A stretch of DNA of 64,000 bases from positions 2,215,001 through 2,279,000 of the forward strand of contig JADJWA010000001.1 of assembly GCA_016716605.1 (NCBI GenBank), given 5' to 3'. This stretch comes from Flavobacteriales bacterium (lineage in GTDB: Bacteria > Bacteroidota > Bacteroidia > Flavobacteriales_F > PHOS-HE28). The notes under the pieces are model-generated. The model saw only the letters and a list, made by a program, of their open reading frames with translations. It was not told the origin of the DNA and made no database searches. Shown here piece by piece: positions 19,560 to 30,697 of this stretch; the stretch's first letter is position 1, and every line of letters starts with the position of its first letter. The translations under genes were made by a program, and so were the position numbers.

Positions 19560-20789
19560 GTGCGATACAAACTCCTTCTTTCCGTCCTTCTCGTTGGTCC
19601 GATGCATGCCCAGCAGACCTCCGTGCTCTTCATCGGCAACAGCTACACCTATGTGAACGACCTGCCGAACACCTTGCGGCAATTGGCGCTCTCGTTGGAT
19701 GATACGATGACGGTGGCCAGCTCCGCGCCGGGCGGATACACCCTGTTCCAGCACAGCACCTACGCGCCCACGCTCGAGGCCATTGAATCGCAGGACTGGG
19801 ATTTCGTGGTGCTGCAGGAGCAGAGCCAGCTCGGCGCGCTGCCCTTCGATGCCACCACCACGGAACTCGGCGCCACGGCGTTGATCGATCGCATCAAGGA
19901 CAATTACGAGTGCACCTGGCCGGTGTTCTACATGACGTGGGGGCGGCAGAACGGCGACGCGCAGAACTGCGCCAGCTTCCCCTTCATGTGCACTTACGAT
20001 GGCATGCAGCAGGGATTGCGCACCAACTATGTTGCGCTGGCGGAATGGAATGATTCATACGCCGCGCCGGTGGGCGCTGCATGGAAAGTGGTGCGCGACA
20101 CGCAGCCGGGCATCAACCTCTACGATGCCGATGGCAGCCACCCGTCACCGGCCGGCACCTACCTCGCTGCCTGCGTATTCTACTGCACGCTCTTCGAGGA
20201 GAGCTGCGTCGGGTCCGCTTTCAATGGGTCAATCGATGCCGCTACGGCGGCCATCCTGCGCGACATCGCCAGCACGGTGGTGCTGGGCGAACTGCCCACG
20301 TGGAACCTGGATTTCGAAGGGAGCACCAGCGCGTTGCTCGATGGATTCAGCAGCGGCTGGAACTGGATCACCTTGATCCACAACGGCGAGGGCGAGCACC
20401 TCTGGGTGTGCAGCGATGGGCAGAGCTCCACCGAGGCATCTCCCACTTTCGTCTTCAGCGAGAGCGACACCTACATCATCACGCACACCTACAATGATCC
20501 CTGCGGGAACAGCGATACCGTGACGCTCACCTTCAACATTGTCCTCGGCGTTGATGAGCTCGCAGCAGCCACCCAGACCAAGGTGTTCTCCGGCTTGCCC
20601 GGGGTGATTGAGATTCAGGGTGCGCGAGGAGGGGAGACGCTCACACTGTGCGATGCGCAAGGCAGTGCAGTGATGCAAGAGCGTTTGAGCGGCAACATTA
20701 ATCGCATCGCCTGCGGTGCTGGCCTGCACCTCTGGCGCATCGACGATGGCCGAGGAGGGACGTGGAGCGGGAAGGTCTTGGTGGACTGA
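19560..20789 (+). CDS. SGNH/GDSL-type secreted hydrolase with T9SS-like C-terminus
   Basis: A 409-residue protein. It begins with GTG (MRYKLLLSVLLVGPMHAQ, a signal peptide) 4 nt after a TAGCTTC element. An SGNH-like hydrolase domain follows (about 20-230): LFIGNSYT carries the nucleophile Ser and DGSHPSPAGTYL carries the C-terminal Asp-x-x-His. The next part is Ig/PKD-like (about 245-325), and the end resembles a short sorting domain. It may be a surface esterase acting on acetylated sugars. Confidence 0.75.
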   Translation: MRYKLLLSVLLVGPMHAQQTSVLFIGNSYTYVNDLPNTLRQLALSLDDTMTVASSAPGGYTLFQHSTYAPTLEAIESQDWDFVVLQEQSQLGALPFDATTTELGATALIDRIKDNYECTWPVFYMTWGRQNGDAQNCASFPFMCTYDGMQQGLRTNYVALAEWNDSYAAPVGAAWKVVRDTQPGINLYDADGSHPSPAGTYLAACVFYCTLFEESCVGSAFNGSIDAATAAILRDIASTVVLGELPTWNLDFEGSTSALLDGFSSGWNWITLIHNGEGEHLWVCSDGQSSTEASPTFVFSESDTYIITHTYNDPCGNSDTVTLTFNIVLGVDELAAATQTKVFSGLPGVIEIQGARGGETLTLCDAQGSAVMQERLSGNINRIACGAGLHLWRIDDGRGGTWSGKVLVD

Positions 20790-20806
20790 AGCCACTCTGA
20801 CTCGGC

Positions 20807-21490
20807 TCACTGCCAACGTTCCATCGCAGCGCTCGTTCGTTTGTCGAGCTCAGCGAAGAGTGCTTCTTCCAAGCCATCCGTGGCATCGCGCTCGAACACG
20901 CGCGTGAAGCGGCCGTGCTGCAACAGGTGGATGCGATCGCACAGGGTGATCAAAGGCCCGAGCACATGCGAGGTGATGAGGATGGTGCGCCCGCTTTCCG
21001 CCAGCTTGCGCACAATGGCCTCCACCACACGCACCGAGGCCAGGTCCAGGCCGTTCATCGGCTCGTCCAATAGCAGCACCTCGCGGTCCAGGTGCAGCAC
21101 ACCGAGGATGGCCAGCTTGCGCCGCATGCCGGTGGAGTAGGTGGTGATGAGTTCATCCAAAGGCAGTTCCAGCAATTCGTTGAGCCCCGGTAGGTCCTTC
21201 GTGCTGCCACCGCGCATGAAGAGCTGTAAGTATTCACCACCGGTGATGCCCGGATGGAAGTAGCTCTCCGCTTCCTGGAAGGCCGTGTTCCAATGGCCCA
21301 TGTCCGCGCCCTTCCATTGCACCTTGGCGGTCGCATTGCGACCGAAGCCATAGAGCGCGTTCAACAAGGTGGTCTTGCCCGCACCGTTCAGGCCCACGAT
21401 GCCGTGTACACCGGGCGCCATCTCGTACGCCGGGATGTTCAGCACCGGCTTGTCGCCGTAGGCGCAATGCAGGTCAGCGATGGTGATCAT
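20807..21490 (-). CDS. ABC transporter ATP-binding protein
   Basis: A 227-residue ABC ATPase. The Walker A motif is GLNGAGKTT (about residues 34-42), the signature region is TYSTGMRRKLAIL (about 115-127), Walker B is VLLLDEPMNGLD (about 135-146), and the H-loop is in ILITSHV. It pairs with the membrane protein encoded immediately upstream (17-nt overlap). The combination resembles ABC-2-type exporters; the substrate is unknown. Confidence 0.9.
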   Translation of the reverse strand: MITIADLHCAYGDKPVLNIPAYEMAPGVHGIVGLNGAGKTTLLNALYGFGRNATAKVQWKGADMGHWNTAFQEAESYFHPGITGGEYLQLFMRGGSTKDLPGLNELLELPLDELITTYSTGMRRKLAILGVLHLDREVLLLDEPMNGLDLASVRVVEAIVRKLAESGRTILITSHVLGPLITLCDRIHLLQHGRFTRVFERDATDGLEEALFAELDKRTSAAMERWQ

Positions 21491-22451
21491 GGAAATAGGT
21501 GTTCAGGTTCTCGCGGGCCTTGCGCACTTCGCCCAGCAGCATGATGAGCGGCACGAGCGATAGCCCGGGCAGGATGGCGAAGACGGCCGCGATGCCCACG
21601 TTGGCACCGTTGGCATCCAGCCGCTCGTTCGGGCGGTAGTTCGCGTACTTGAGCACCACGGCATAGGCCACGAGCACCAGCATGCCCAGTCCGAAGAGCA
21701 AGTGGATCCACCACCACTCCGGTTGGAAGAACATGGCGCCGGTGAGCACCGGAAGCTCCAGCAAGAGCATGATCCGCATCGCCCCGAGCACTTTGATGCG
21801 CAACATCTCGCGCGCATCGGCGGCCGTCACCAACAACATGCTGCGCGGTTCGCATTGCTCCTGTGCGCCGCAAGCCAACATTGCAAGAGCTCCCAGCAAG
21901 AACATCGGTAGCACCGGCAACCAGCAGAAGGCCAACGCGGCGATCCACAGCAACGGGCTCCATGGATAGGTGCTTTGCACCAGGCTGCGCCATTCGAACA
22001 AGCGCGGGGCTATCCACTTCCGCAGCCAGCCGCCGCGAACGCCAGATGCAGGCACCACGGGCAGCCATGGCAGAACGCATGCGACAAGCACAAGCGCTGC
22101 GAAGTTCCATGCACCGGCCAACAACAAAGCCAGCAACACGGGCAGCACCAAGGCGCCGTACTCCAGTGTCAACGCAAGCCGCGCTTTTGGCACATGCCGG
22201 TGCAGGAAGTGCAGATCGGCGCGACGCTGGTGCATGCCCCAGGCCATCAGCACGGCGCCACCGGCGATGTAGGGTGCGAGGGTAGGGTCATGCAGCGCCG
22301 CTTTGCGCAGCAACCATACGGCAGCACAGACCGAAAGCGCGAGCAGCACCACACCGTACGTTGGCATGGCCCGGCGCAATTGCATCCAGCGCAACCGAAG
22401 CAGTACGAAAGGGGAGGGCGCCTGCGCGATCACTGCGGCCAAGTTGGCCAT
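21474..22451 (-). CDS. ABC-2-like membrane protein (transport partner)
   Basis: A 325-residue integral membrane protein with about eight hydrophobic segments and a basic N-terminus. It overlaps the ATPase gene by 17 nt, so the two are translationally coupled. No family motif is recognised in detail; the permease role is inferred from this operon arrangement. Confidence 0.7.
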   Translation of the reverse strand: MANLAAVIAQAPSPFVLLRLRWMQLRRAMPTYGVVLLALSVCAAVWLLRKAALHDPTLAPYIAGGAVLMAWGMHQRRADLHFLHRHVPKARLALTLEYGALVLPVLLALLLAGAWNFAALVLVACVLPWLPVVPASGVRGGWLRKWIAPRLFEWRSLVQSTYPWSPLLWIAALAFCWLPVLPMFLLGALAMLACGAQEQCEPRSMLLVTAADAREMLRIKVLGAMRIMLLLELPVLTGAMFFQPEWWWIHLLFGLGMLVLVAYAVVLKYANYRPNERLDANGANVGIAAVFAILPGLSLVPLIMLLGEVRKARENLNTYFHDHHR

Positions 22452-22490
22452 TCGCTTGGGGTTGTCGAAAACAACTACACCAGCGGTCGG

Positions 22491-24095
22491 TCACTCCCTG
22501 GTGAACAGGGCGATCAAGTCGTTTACCCGCACGATGTACATGCCGCTTGGCAGTGCGTACACATCGAGCCAGTCGCGATCAACTATCCGCCGGATCATCA
22601 CCGTACGACCGAGTTGATCGAGCACTTCAAGCGTTGTTGCTGAGGCGCCATTCGGAAGCGACACATAGAGCCGATCCGCAACAGGGTTCGGGTACACGCT
22701 GAAAGAGGTGCTGTTCGCTGAAGCAATAGACGTGGTCCCGCTGAACTCATATGCCCCTATGTCGCTCTGCGCCCCGAACGGACGTGGCAGTCCATCGTGA
22801 TCCACAAGCGGCGCGTAGTTATCGTCCGCTGCGTCGATGGCGGTGCTGCTCGGGACCAGGTGCAGGTCGTAGCCCGCAGCATCCACGAAGTGCAGGTCGT
22901 AATTCGCACCGGACAACGTGAGGTTGCTCACCAGTGTGGTGCCGGTCACGGCATAGGTGTTGGCGATGTTGTTGGCCACCACGCAACCACTGCTGGCCTG
23001 GCCGATGTCGGTATCGTCGTTGATGCGAATCCACGAGGGGCCTGGCGTTGCGCTGGGCGTGGGGTCGATCACGGTGTTGTTGGCCACAGTGCAGTTGATG
23101 GCACCATAAAGCGAGATGCCGTGCCAGTGGTTCACGATCACCACGTTGTTCTCCACCACCCAATCGCTGAACGGCCCGTCGAAGCAGCCGATGCCTTGCA
23201 GCGGCCCCAGCAGCGGCTGGTTCGGATCATCGTAGTTGATGATGGTATTGCCGCGCAGCACCACACGGGTGAGCGGCGCGTCTGGCGTAGCGAAGGACTG
23301 AATGCCGTCGTCGTGGTTGGCATCGACGGCGTAGCAGTTCTTGATCAAGTTGCCCTCGAAGAGCAGATCGTTGCCGATGGCCCGCATGCCATCGCCGCTG
23401 AAGTTGATGATGCTGTTGCCGATGGCCTCCGTGCTGTCGCCGGTGACCATGACGCCGAAGTCGACGTTGGTGAAGGTGTTGTTCTGGATCAGGCCGTGGT
23501 GGCCGAAGTACCGGATGCCGCTGCTGGCGCGGGTCACCCAATCCTCGGCGCTCCACGCGGATGTATTGGCAGAGGTGTACACGTTGCAATCGCGCACCTC
23601 GATCTCGCGCACCGGGCCGTGCCAGTTGTGCGTTTCGAAGTGGATGAGGTGCGTAGCGTGGTAAGTACCATAAGGCTCCGGGCTGATGTGCAAGCCGATC
23701 AGTCGCCACCGCGCACCGGCCTGCAGCTGGAAGCGAGAAAGTATCGGCACCTGACCAGGTGCCGCCATGATGGTGATGGGCTCCGCGTTGAAGCCACCTC
23801 GGAAGAACGCCACGCCGTGCAAGCCATCGTAGAGCAGGAGCGTATCACCTGGCTGTACCGGTGCGCCTACGTTCTTGGGGTTCAACTGGCTCACACCCTC
23901 CATGTAGGGCAGTGGCAGGTAGCTGCGCGTCTCGATCAGGTTGGCATCGAGCACCTCCGCCAGCGTTGACCACGGCGATGCGAACGAGCCATCGTTCTGC
24001 ATGGAGCCGATGATGGGGGAGATGTGGAAGATGGCGGCTTGGGACACGGCGCACACGAAGCTGGTGGCAAGGGCGGCGAAGAGGGAGCGCTTCAT
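22491..24095 (-). CDS. Secreted right-handed beta-helix protein with T9SS sorting domain
   Basis: A 534-residue protein. The signal peptide is MKRSLFAALATSFVCAVSQA. A parallel beta-helix follows (about 60-440, with repeated N-N-T/G-I turns such as NNVVIVNHWHGISLYG), then a DIGAYEF segment often seen at the end of such helices and a T9SS sorting domain (VYPNPVADRLYVSL ... PSGMYIVRVND). It may be a surface polysaccharide-active or adhesive protein. A TAGCTTCG element ends 7 nt before the ATG. Confidence 0.85.
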   Translation of the reverse strand: MKRSLFAALATSFVCAVSQAAIFHISPIIGSMQNDGSFASPWSTLAEVLDANLIETRSYLPLPYMEGVSQLNPKNVGAPVQPGDTLLLYDGLHGVAFFRGGFNAEPITIMAAPGQVPILSRFQLQAGARWRLIGLHISPEPYGTYHATHLIHFETHNWHGPVREIEVRDCNVYTSANTSAWSAEDWVTRASSGIRYFGHHGLIQNNTFTNVDFGVMVTGDSTEAIGNSIINFSGDGMRAIGNDLLFEGNLIKNCYAVDANHDDGIQSFATPDAPLTRVVLRGNTIINYDDPNQPLLGPLQGIGCFDGPFSDWVVENNVVIVNHWHGISLYGAINCTVANNTVIDPTPSATPGPSWIRINDDTDIGQASSGCVVANNIANTYAVTGTTLVSNLTLSGANYDLHFVDAAGYDLHLVPSSTAIDAADDNYAPLVDHDGLPRPFGAQSDIGAYEFSGTTSIASANSTSFSVYPNPVADRLYVSLPNGASATTLEVLDQLGRTVMIRRIVDRDWLDVYALPSGMYIVRVNDLIALFTRE

Positions 24096-24102
24096 AGGTG
24101 AG

Positions 24103-24110
24103 CGAAGCTA
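24103..24110 (-). promoter_or_regulatory. -7-like element next to 24095 gene
   Basis: TAGCTTCG on the minus strand, 7 nt upstream of the ATG; the spacing is identical to purL. Confidence 0.5.
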
Positions 24111-24204
24111 CCGCACTACAGGCTGATAGGCCATTCTCTTCTCCGTCCACTTGGGCGTGGTCCATCCGCGGCCATTGTTGGCCATACGGTGAGCGTGCAG
24201 GCAG

Positions 24205-24212
24205 TTACTTTG
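24205..24212 (+). promoter_or_regulatory. -7-like element next to paaZ start
   Basis: TTACTTTG ends 5 nt before the paaZ ATG at 24218. A TTG lies about 24 nt further upstream. A transcript would start at or very near the start codon. Confidence 0.5.
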
Positions 24213-24217
24213 GCCAC

Positions 24218-26311
<2,094 letters not shown>

Positions 26312-26317
26312 GAGGTG

Positions 26318-26417
26318 TGGGCGTGCCGGCGCTCAAATGCAGCGCCGTCGGGCTTTCCCCTCCAAGTCCTCGGCCGGATTACCGGCCTCCGGGCTTTCCG
26401 GTACAATCCCTCACGCG
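26318..26417 (+). repeat. GGGCGTGCC-type hairpin repeat after paaZ
   Basis: It begins TGGGCGTGCC seven nt after the paaZ stop. A stem GGCGC/GCGCC with loop containing TCAAATGCA follows, then GTCGGGCTTTCC, and the end is ACAATCCCTCACGCG. A related copy with a different stem but the same loop follows the last paaZ 3'-end copy at 38872. It may act as a terminator; that is inferred. Confidence 0.6.
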
Positions 26418-26426
26418 ACTGAGCAC

Positions 26427-26434
26427 TAGGTTTG
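26427..26434 (+). promoter_or_regulatory. Promoter -7 element for PLD-family gene
   Basis: TAGGTTTG, an exact TAnnTTTG match, 25 nt upstream of the ATG at 26460. No clear TTG is seen at the -33 spacing. Confidence 0.55.
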
Positions 26435-26459
26435 CTAAACACGACAACCAAACGGAACC

Positions 26460-27185
26460 ATGGCAGAGTTTCTCGACACGCAAGGTGTTTCCTACTACCT
26501 GAAGAAGTTGATCAACAACGCAACCGACAAGTTGTACTTGATCAGCCCGTACTTGCAGTTGAACAACCAGCTGAAGTTGTCGCTGGAAGACCGACACAAG
26601 TTCTCCATCGACATCATCATCATCTACGGCAAGGTGAGTGACATCAACCCAGATGACAGTGGCTGGCTCCAATCCATGCCCGGGATCAAGCTCCTCTTCC
26701 ACAAGGACCTACACGCCAAATGCTACTTCAATGAGAAGGAAGCCATCCTTACCTCGATGAACTTGTACATGTTCTCACAGCAGAACAACGTTGAGATGGG
26801 CATCTACATCTCGAGGGAGAAGGACGAGGAACTGTACAAGCAGGTCGCCGCAGAGGTTGATAGGATCAAACGCGGAAGCGAGCATCGCACCATTTCCGTG
26901 CAGAAGGTTGAACCCAAGAAGGTTGAAGCCCAAGTGCGACAAGCACCACCGCCATCTGCTCCGAGTGCGAATGGCAAGTACCACTCTGTAACGGCGCTCT
27001 CGAAGGAAATGGGGATCTCCAGCAAAGAACTGACCTCAAAGTTGGAAGCACTGCGCTGGATTGTCCGTTCGAATGACAGTTGGGAACTCACCTCGCTCGG
27101 AAAGGACAAAGGCGGTCAAATGCGCAAGGGCCAGTACGGCGATTTCATAGCCTGGCCTGAATCGCTGATCAAGGCAATCGTCTAA
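26460..27185 (+). CDS. Phospholipase D-like family protein
   Basis: A 241-residue protein with one PLD-type catalytic motif: His85-x-Lys87 in HAKCYFNEKEAILTS, followed by Asn101 in SMNLY. The N-terminus (KLINNATDKLYLISPYLQL) is also typical of PLD-family nucleases in defence loci. One HKD half-site implies a dimer. After a Pro-rich linker, the last ~70 residues (about 168-241) look like a separate helical domain. Base composition is less GC-rich than in neighbours. It is the first cargo after paaZ and is followed by a decayed paaZ 3' copy. DNA hydrolysis is plausible; the function is not established. Confidence 0.75.
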   Translation: MAEFLDTQGVSYYLKKLINNATDKLYLISPYLQLNNQLKLSLEDRHKFSIDIIIIYGKVSDINPDDSGWLQSMPGIKLLFHKDLHAKCYFNEKEAILTSMNLYMFSQQNNVEMGIYISREKDEELYKQVAAEVDRIKRGSEHRTISVQKVEPKKVEAQVRQAPPPSAPSANGKYHSVTALSKEMGISSKELTSKLEALRWIVRSNDSWELTSLGKDKGGQMRKGQYGDFIAWPESLIKAIV

Positions 27186-27197
27186 GAGGAGCGCTGG

Positions 27198-27277
27198 AGG
27201 TAAAGTTCCTGATGGCTGTGTCCCGAGGCTGCGGGCATGATGATTTTGACGATGGTGAAGAAGTTCCATCAGAGTTA
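27198..27277 (+). pseudogene. Decayed copy of the paaZ 3' end (copy b)
   Basis: The last ~40 nt (TTGACGATGGTGAAGAAG, then ATCAGAGTTAGG) match the paaZ end almost exactly. The preceding part (GTAAAGTTCCTGATGGCTGT) matches the paaZ region encoding VKFLVDV, with a deletion between. It is in the same orientation as paaZ. Confidence 0.75.
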
Positions 27278-27379
27278 GGTCACTTGCTTCTTGAAGTTTT
27301 GGGCATGCCGAGCTTAGTTAGAAGAAGTGATCAAGACAATTTGCAAACCAGTACAGAAGCTGAGTAGCACAGGAAGACC

Positions 27380-30300
27380 ATGAAGCTGAACCGAAGTACA
27401 GCACCCCGGCTATTTCAAGAAGAATGTTTGGCGGTTTGGGTCTATAACCGGAAGGAAAGCGGGGCTATCACTGCAAGCTTGTCGGAGCTCCGTATTCTGC
27501 TGGCCAAGCTGACGTTCCGCAATGAGAACTGGTGGGGTATGAAGCTTCGTAATGCGGCCTCCGCTCTTGGTAATGGACCACCTTCAGGTAACGAGCGCAA
27601 TTTGACAGAGATCCGCAAGGCGGAAGAGTTGCGCATGAGTGATCCTTCCAAGTCTATTGCCGAATGCATGGGCGCATTCAAGTTGCGCCCAATACGTGCG
27701 GAGTTCGCTACGCTTTTTGGAGATACAGTGCCTTATGAGCAGAATGTCGATCAAATAGTCCAAGACTATCGGTCAGAACCTTCCAACGGGTCATCCGATC
27801 GACTGTCAAAGCTCTTTGATCAATATGGCGCTTTTGTCAAGGGAAGTGAATATGATGAGATCTACAAATGGCAGATCGCCAAGACGGTACAGGACAACTG
27901 GGACCTGGACGCGCCGGATCTGGCGACGATGATCGACCGCAGCTTCAGTCACCGGCATCAGAACTTATGGAGCGGCCAGAATTTCCTGCCCAAGCGGATG
28001 CTGCTGGAATGGGCCAAAAGGGACTCTGCGGACTGCCGGTTGGCTCTGCGGCAGCTCATTCATGGAGAAGCTCCATTGGCGGACCGAATGCGCGGATTCG
28101 CAGAACATGCGAAAAGGAGCTTGATGGCAGCCCGTCCCGACAAAGAGCTCAGCACCTATCAGGATGTCCGCGCCATGTCGCTTTGGCTCGGCATGGTGCT
28201 GCCTGAGAAATTCTACCTGTACAAGGCGAGCACGGTGTCCGGGTTCATCCAGCGAACAGGTCATGCGCCATTGGCCAAGCCGGGCGACAAGTACACAAGC
28301 ATCGATGCCTACTACGAGCTGTGTGAAGAAGTGCGCGCCTTGCTCCTCGCACGACCGGACATCGTCGAGACGCATCGTTCCATCCGCGATGATAGCTGTC
28401 ACGCCGATACGGAGCATCACCTGCTGGTGCAGGACTTCATCTACTTCGTAGCCGAACGACCCGAACCTATCGAAGGCGAGCGCCCAGTGCATTACTGGCT
28501 CTTTGCTCCCGGCCCGAATGCGACCTATTGGAATGAGTTCCAAGAGAAGGGCATCATGGCACTGGGATGGGACGAGTTGGGCGACTTTGCGCAGTTTGCA
28601 TCGGTCGCGGAAGTGGCGGATGAGCTCCGTAAACTCGATGGAACCACTGGCTCAAAGAAGAATGATGCGAACGCCGTCTTTGACCTCGTGAACACGATTG
28701 CAGTGGGCGATGTCATCATTGCAAAGCGCGGTCGTGAGGAGTATCTCGGGTACGGTATCGTTGATAGTGAACACTATTACGACGAGGGCCGAGCCGCTTA
28801 CAAGAACTGTCGGCCAGTGAACTGGAAACATACCGGTTCATGGCCTGAAGTGGAGGGACCTATCGTGATGAAGACGCTGACGGATATCACGAAATATCCG
28901 GACTACGTGGCCCGTCTGACGGAACTGATCGGTATTGATGGAGCGACCGGATCACCAGTGGTTCGCGAGCCGAACTACTGGGTTTTCCAGGGTAATCCGA
29001 AGTATTACGATGCCGCTGGCGCGCTCCGGGCAGGAGCGGCAAAAAGTTGGACTGTAACGGCGCATCAAGGTAAAATCCGACCTGGTGACAAAGCGATCAT
29101 CTGGGTAACTGGTCCACAGGCGGGGTGCTACGCGCTTGCTACGATCACTTCGGACGTAGTCGAAATGGCCATGGATGAGGCGGACCGTGTATTCGTCCTA
29201 GACCAAGCTCAGGTCTTGAAACAGAAACGTGCGAGGATCCGGGTTGAACATGAATTGAGCCAACGCCCAGTGGGTTGGACTGCCATTAAGGATCTGACGT
29301 CAATGGCGGACTTCAAAGGTGGCAATCAAGGCACGACGTTCACAGCCACCAAGGAGCAATATGATGCCATTCTTCAGATAGCGATACCCAACAACAGGAC
29401 AATGAGAGATCCGCTGAACAAGATCCTCTATGGCCCTCCGGGCACGGGCAAGACATACAAACTGAAGGCGGAGTACTTCGGGCGTTATACGACCCATGTT
29501 GAAGCGCTGACCCGGGAACAGCGTCTCACCGAAATGGTGCAACCTCTTACTTGGTGGGAGGTGGTCGCGATGGTGCTCTTGGATCTCGGTCCATCGAAGA
29601 CCAGTGCGATCATGGACCATGAGCTGCTCAGGACCAAGGCCGCACTGAGCAATAGCGCGAACGTACGCGCAACGGTGTGGGGTACCCTGCAGATGCACAC
29701 GGTGACTGAGTGTGAATTGGTGAAGTACACCAACCGCCAAGAGCCGCTGGTCTTCAATAAGAAGGAGGATTCCATTTGGGAAGTACTGCCCGCGGAAGCG
29801 GATGCGCTCGTTCCGGAATTACGAGTACAACTAAAGCATACCAAGCAAAGCGACGCGCCGGGAGCCCATCAGATCAAACGTTACGAGTTCATCACCTTCC
29901 ACCAAAGCTTCAGCTATGAGGATTTCATCGAGGGGATCAAACCAGGACTCAAGGGTGAGGAGTTCGCCTATGACATAGTACCTGGCGTGTTCAAGCAACT
30001 CTGTAGTCGCGCGGAGAAGGACCCTGCTAACGACTACGCCATCTTCATTGACGAGATAAACCGTGGCAATGTCTCGGCCATCTTCGGCGAGCTCATCTCA
30101 TTGATCGAAGAGGACAAACGCGCGGGCATGCCGCACGCGCTTTCTGTCCTGCTGCCTTATTCGAAGAGGCCCTTCAGTGTGCCGCCCAACCTGCACATCA
30201 TCGGTACCATGAATACCGCTGATCGCAGCGTGGAGGCACTCGATACTGCATTACGGCGCCGCTTCAGCTTCGAGGAATGTCCAGCTGATCACACCAAGCT

Positions 30301-30697
30301 CACGGGGCTGAACGTTGGTGAAGTAGCGCTCGACGTTCTCCTGCAGGTCATCAACGCCCGCATCGAGATGTTACTGGACCGCGACCACCACATCGGGCAC
30401 AGCTATTTCATGAACTGGGCAGATGCGGACAAGGAGCAGAAACTGCGACAGGTGTTCAAGAACAACATCATCCCCCTGTTGAAGGAGTATTTCTATGGCG
30501 ACCCGGTGAAGGTTGGAATGGTGCTCGGACCAGCCTTTGTGCAAGAACTCAACGGCAAGGAGAACCAAGTATGGTTCGCCAAAGGCTTCAAGGCTGGGGA
30601 GGATATCGAGCCCAAGCCACGCTATGCCTTCACCGACCCCACCGATGCAACGCTGGTGCCCCTAAAGGCGTTCCTCGATATCTGTGATGGGAAATAA
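27380..30697 (+). CDS. mcrB: McrB-like AAA+ ATPase with two PUA/EVE-like domains (type IV restriction)
   Basis: A 1105-residue motor subunit of a McrBC-type modification-dependent restriction system. Domains in order: an uncharacterised N-terminal helical region (1-360); a first PUA/EVE-like domain (about 369-480, HYWLFAPGPNATYWNEF); an EVE domain (about 530-660, NYWVFQGNPKYYDAAG ... KIRPGDKAIIWVTGP); and an AAA+ domain with Walker A GPPGTGKT near 684, Walker B FIDEINRG near 889 and GTMNTADRS near 942. EVE domains bind modified bases, so it probably recognises modified DNA. The downstream mcrC overlaps it by 11 nt. Codon use is less GC-rich than in surrounding core genes, consistent with transfer. 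Confidence 0.9.
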   Translation: MKLNRSTAPRLFQEECLAVWVYNRKESGAITASLSELRILLAKLTFRNENWWGMKLRNAASALGNGPPSGNERNLTEIRKAEELRMSDPSKSIAECMGAFKLRPIRAEFATLFGDTVPYEQNVDQIVQDYRSEPSNGSSDRLSKLFDQYGAFVKGSEYDEIYKWQIAKTVQDNWDLDAPDLATMIDRSFSHRHQNLWSGQNFLPKRMLLEWAKRDSADCRLALRQLIHGEAPLADRMRGFAEHAKRSLMAARPDKELSTYQDVRAMSLWLGMVLPEKFYLYKASTVSGFIQRTGHAPLAKPGDKYTSIDAYYELCEEVRALLLARPDIVETHRSIRDDSCHADTEHHLLVQDFIYFVAERPEPIEGERPVHYWLFAPGPNATYWNEFQEKGIMALGWDELGDFAQFASVAEVADELRKLDGTTGSKKNDANAVFDLVNTIAVGDVIIAKRGREEYLGYGIVDSEHYYDEGRAAYKNCRPVNWKHTGSWPEVEGPIVMKTLTDITKYPDYVARLTELIGIDGATGSPVVREPNYWVFQGNPKYYDAAGALRAGAAKSWTVTAHQGKIRPGDKAIIWVTGPQAGCYALATITSDVVEMAMDEADRVFVLDQAQVLKQKRARIRVEHELSQRPVGWTAIKDLTSMADFKGGNQGTTFTATKEQYDAILQIAIPNNRTMRDPLNKILYGPPGTGKTYKLKAEYFGRYTTHVEALTREQRLTEMVQPLTWWEVVAMVLLDLGPSKTSAIMDHELLRTKAALSNSANVRATVWGTLQMHTVTECELVKYTNRQEPLVFNKKEDSIWEVLPAEADALVPELRVQLKHTKQSDAPGAHQIKRYEFITFHQSFSYEDFIEGIKPGLKGEEFAYDIVPGVFKQLCSRAEKDPANDYAIFIDEINRGNVSAIFGELISLIEEDKRAGMPHALSVLLPYSKRPFSVPPNLHIIGTMNTADRSVEALDTALRRRFSFEECPADHTKLTGLNVGEVALDVLLQVINARIEMLLDRDHHIGHSYFMNWADADKEQKLRQVFKNNIIPLLKEYFYGDPVKVGMVLGPAFVQELNGKENQVWFAKGFKAGEDIEPKPRYAFTDPTDATLVPLKAFLDICDGK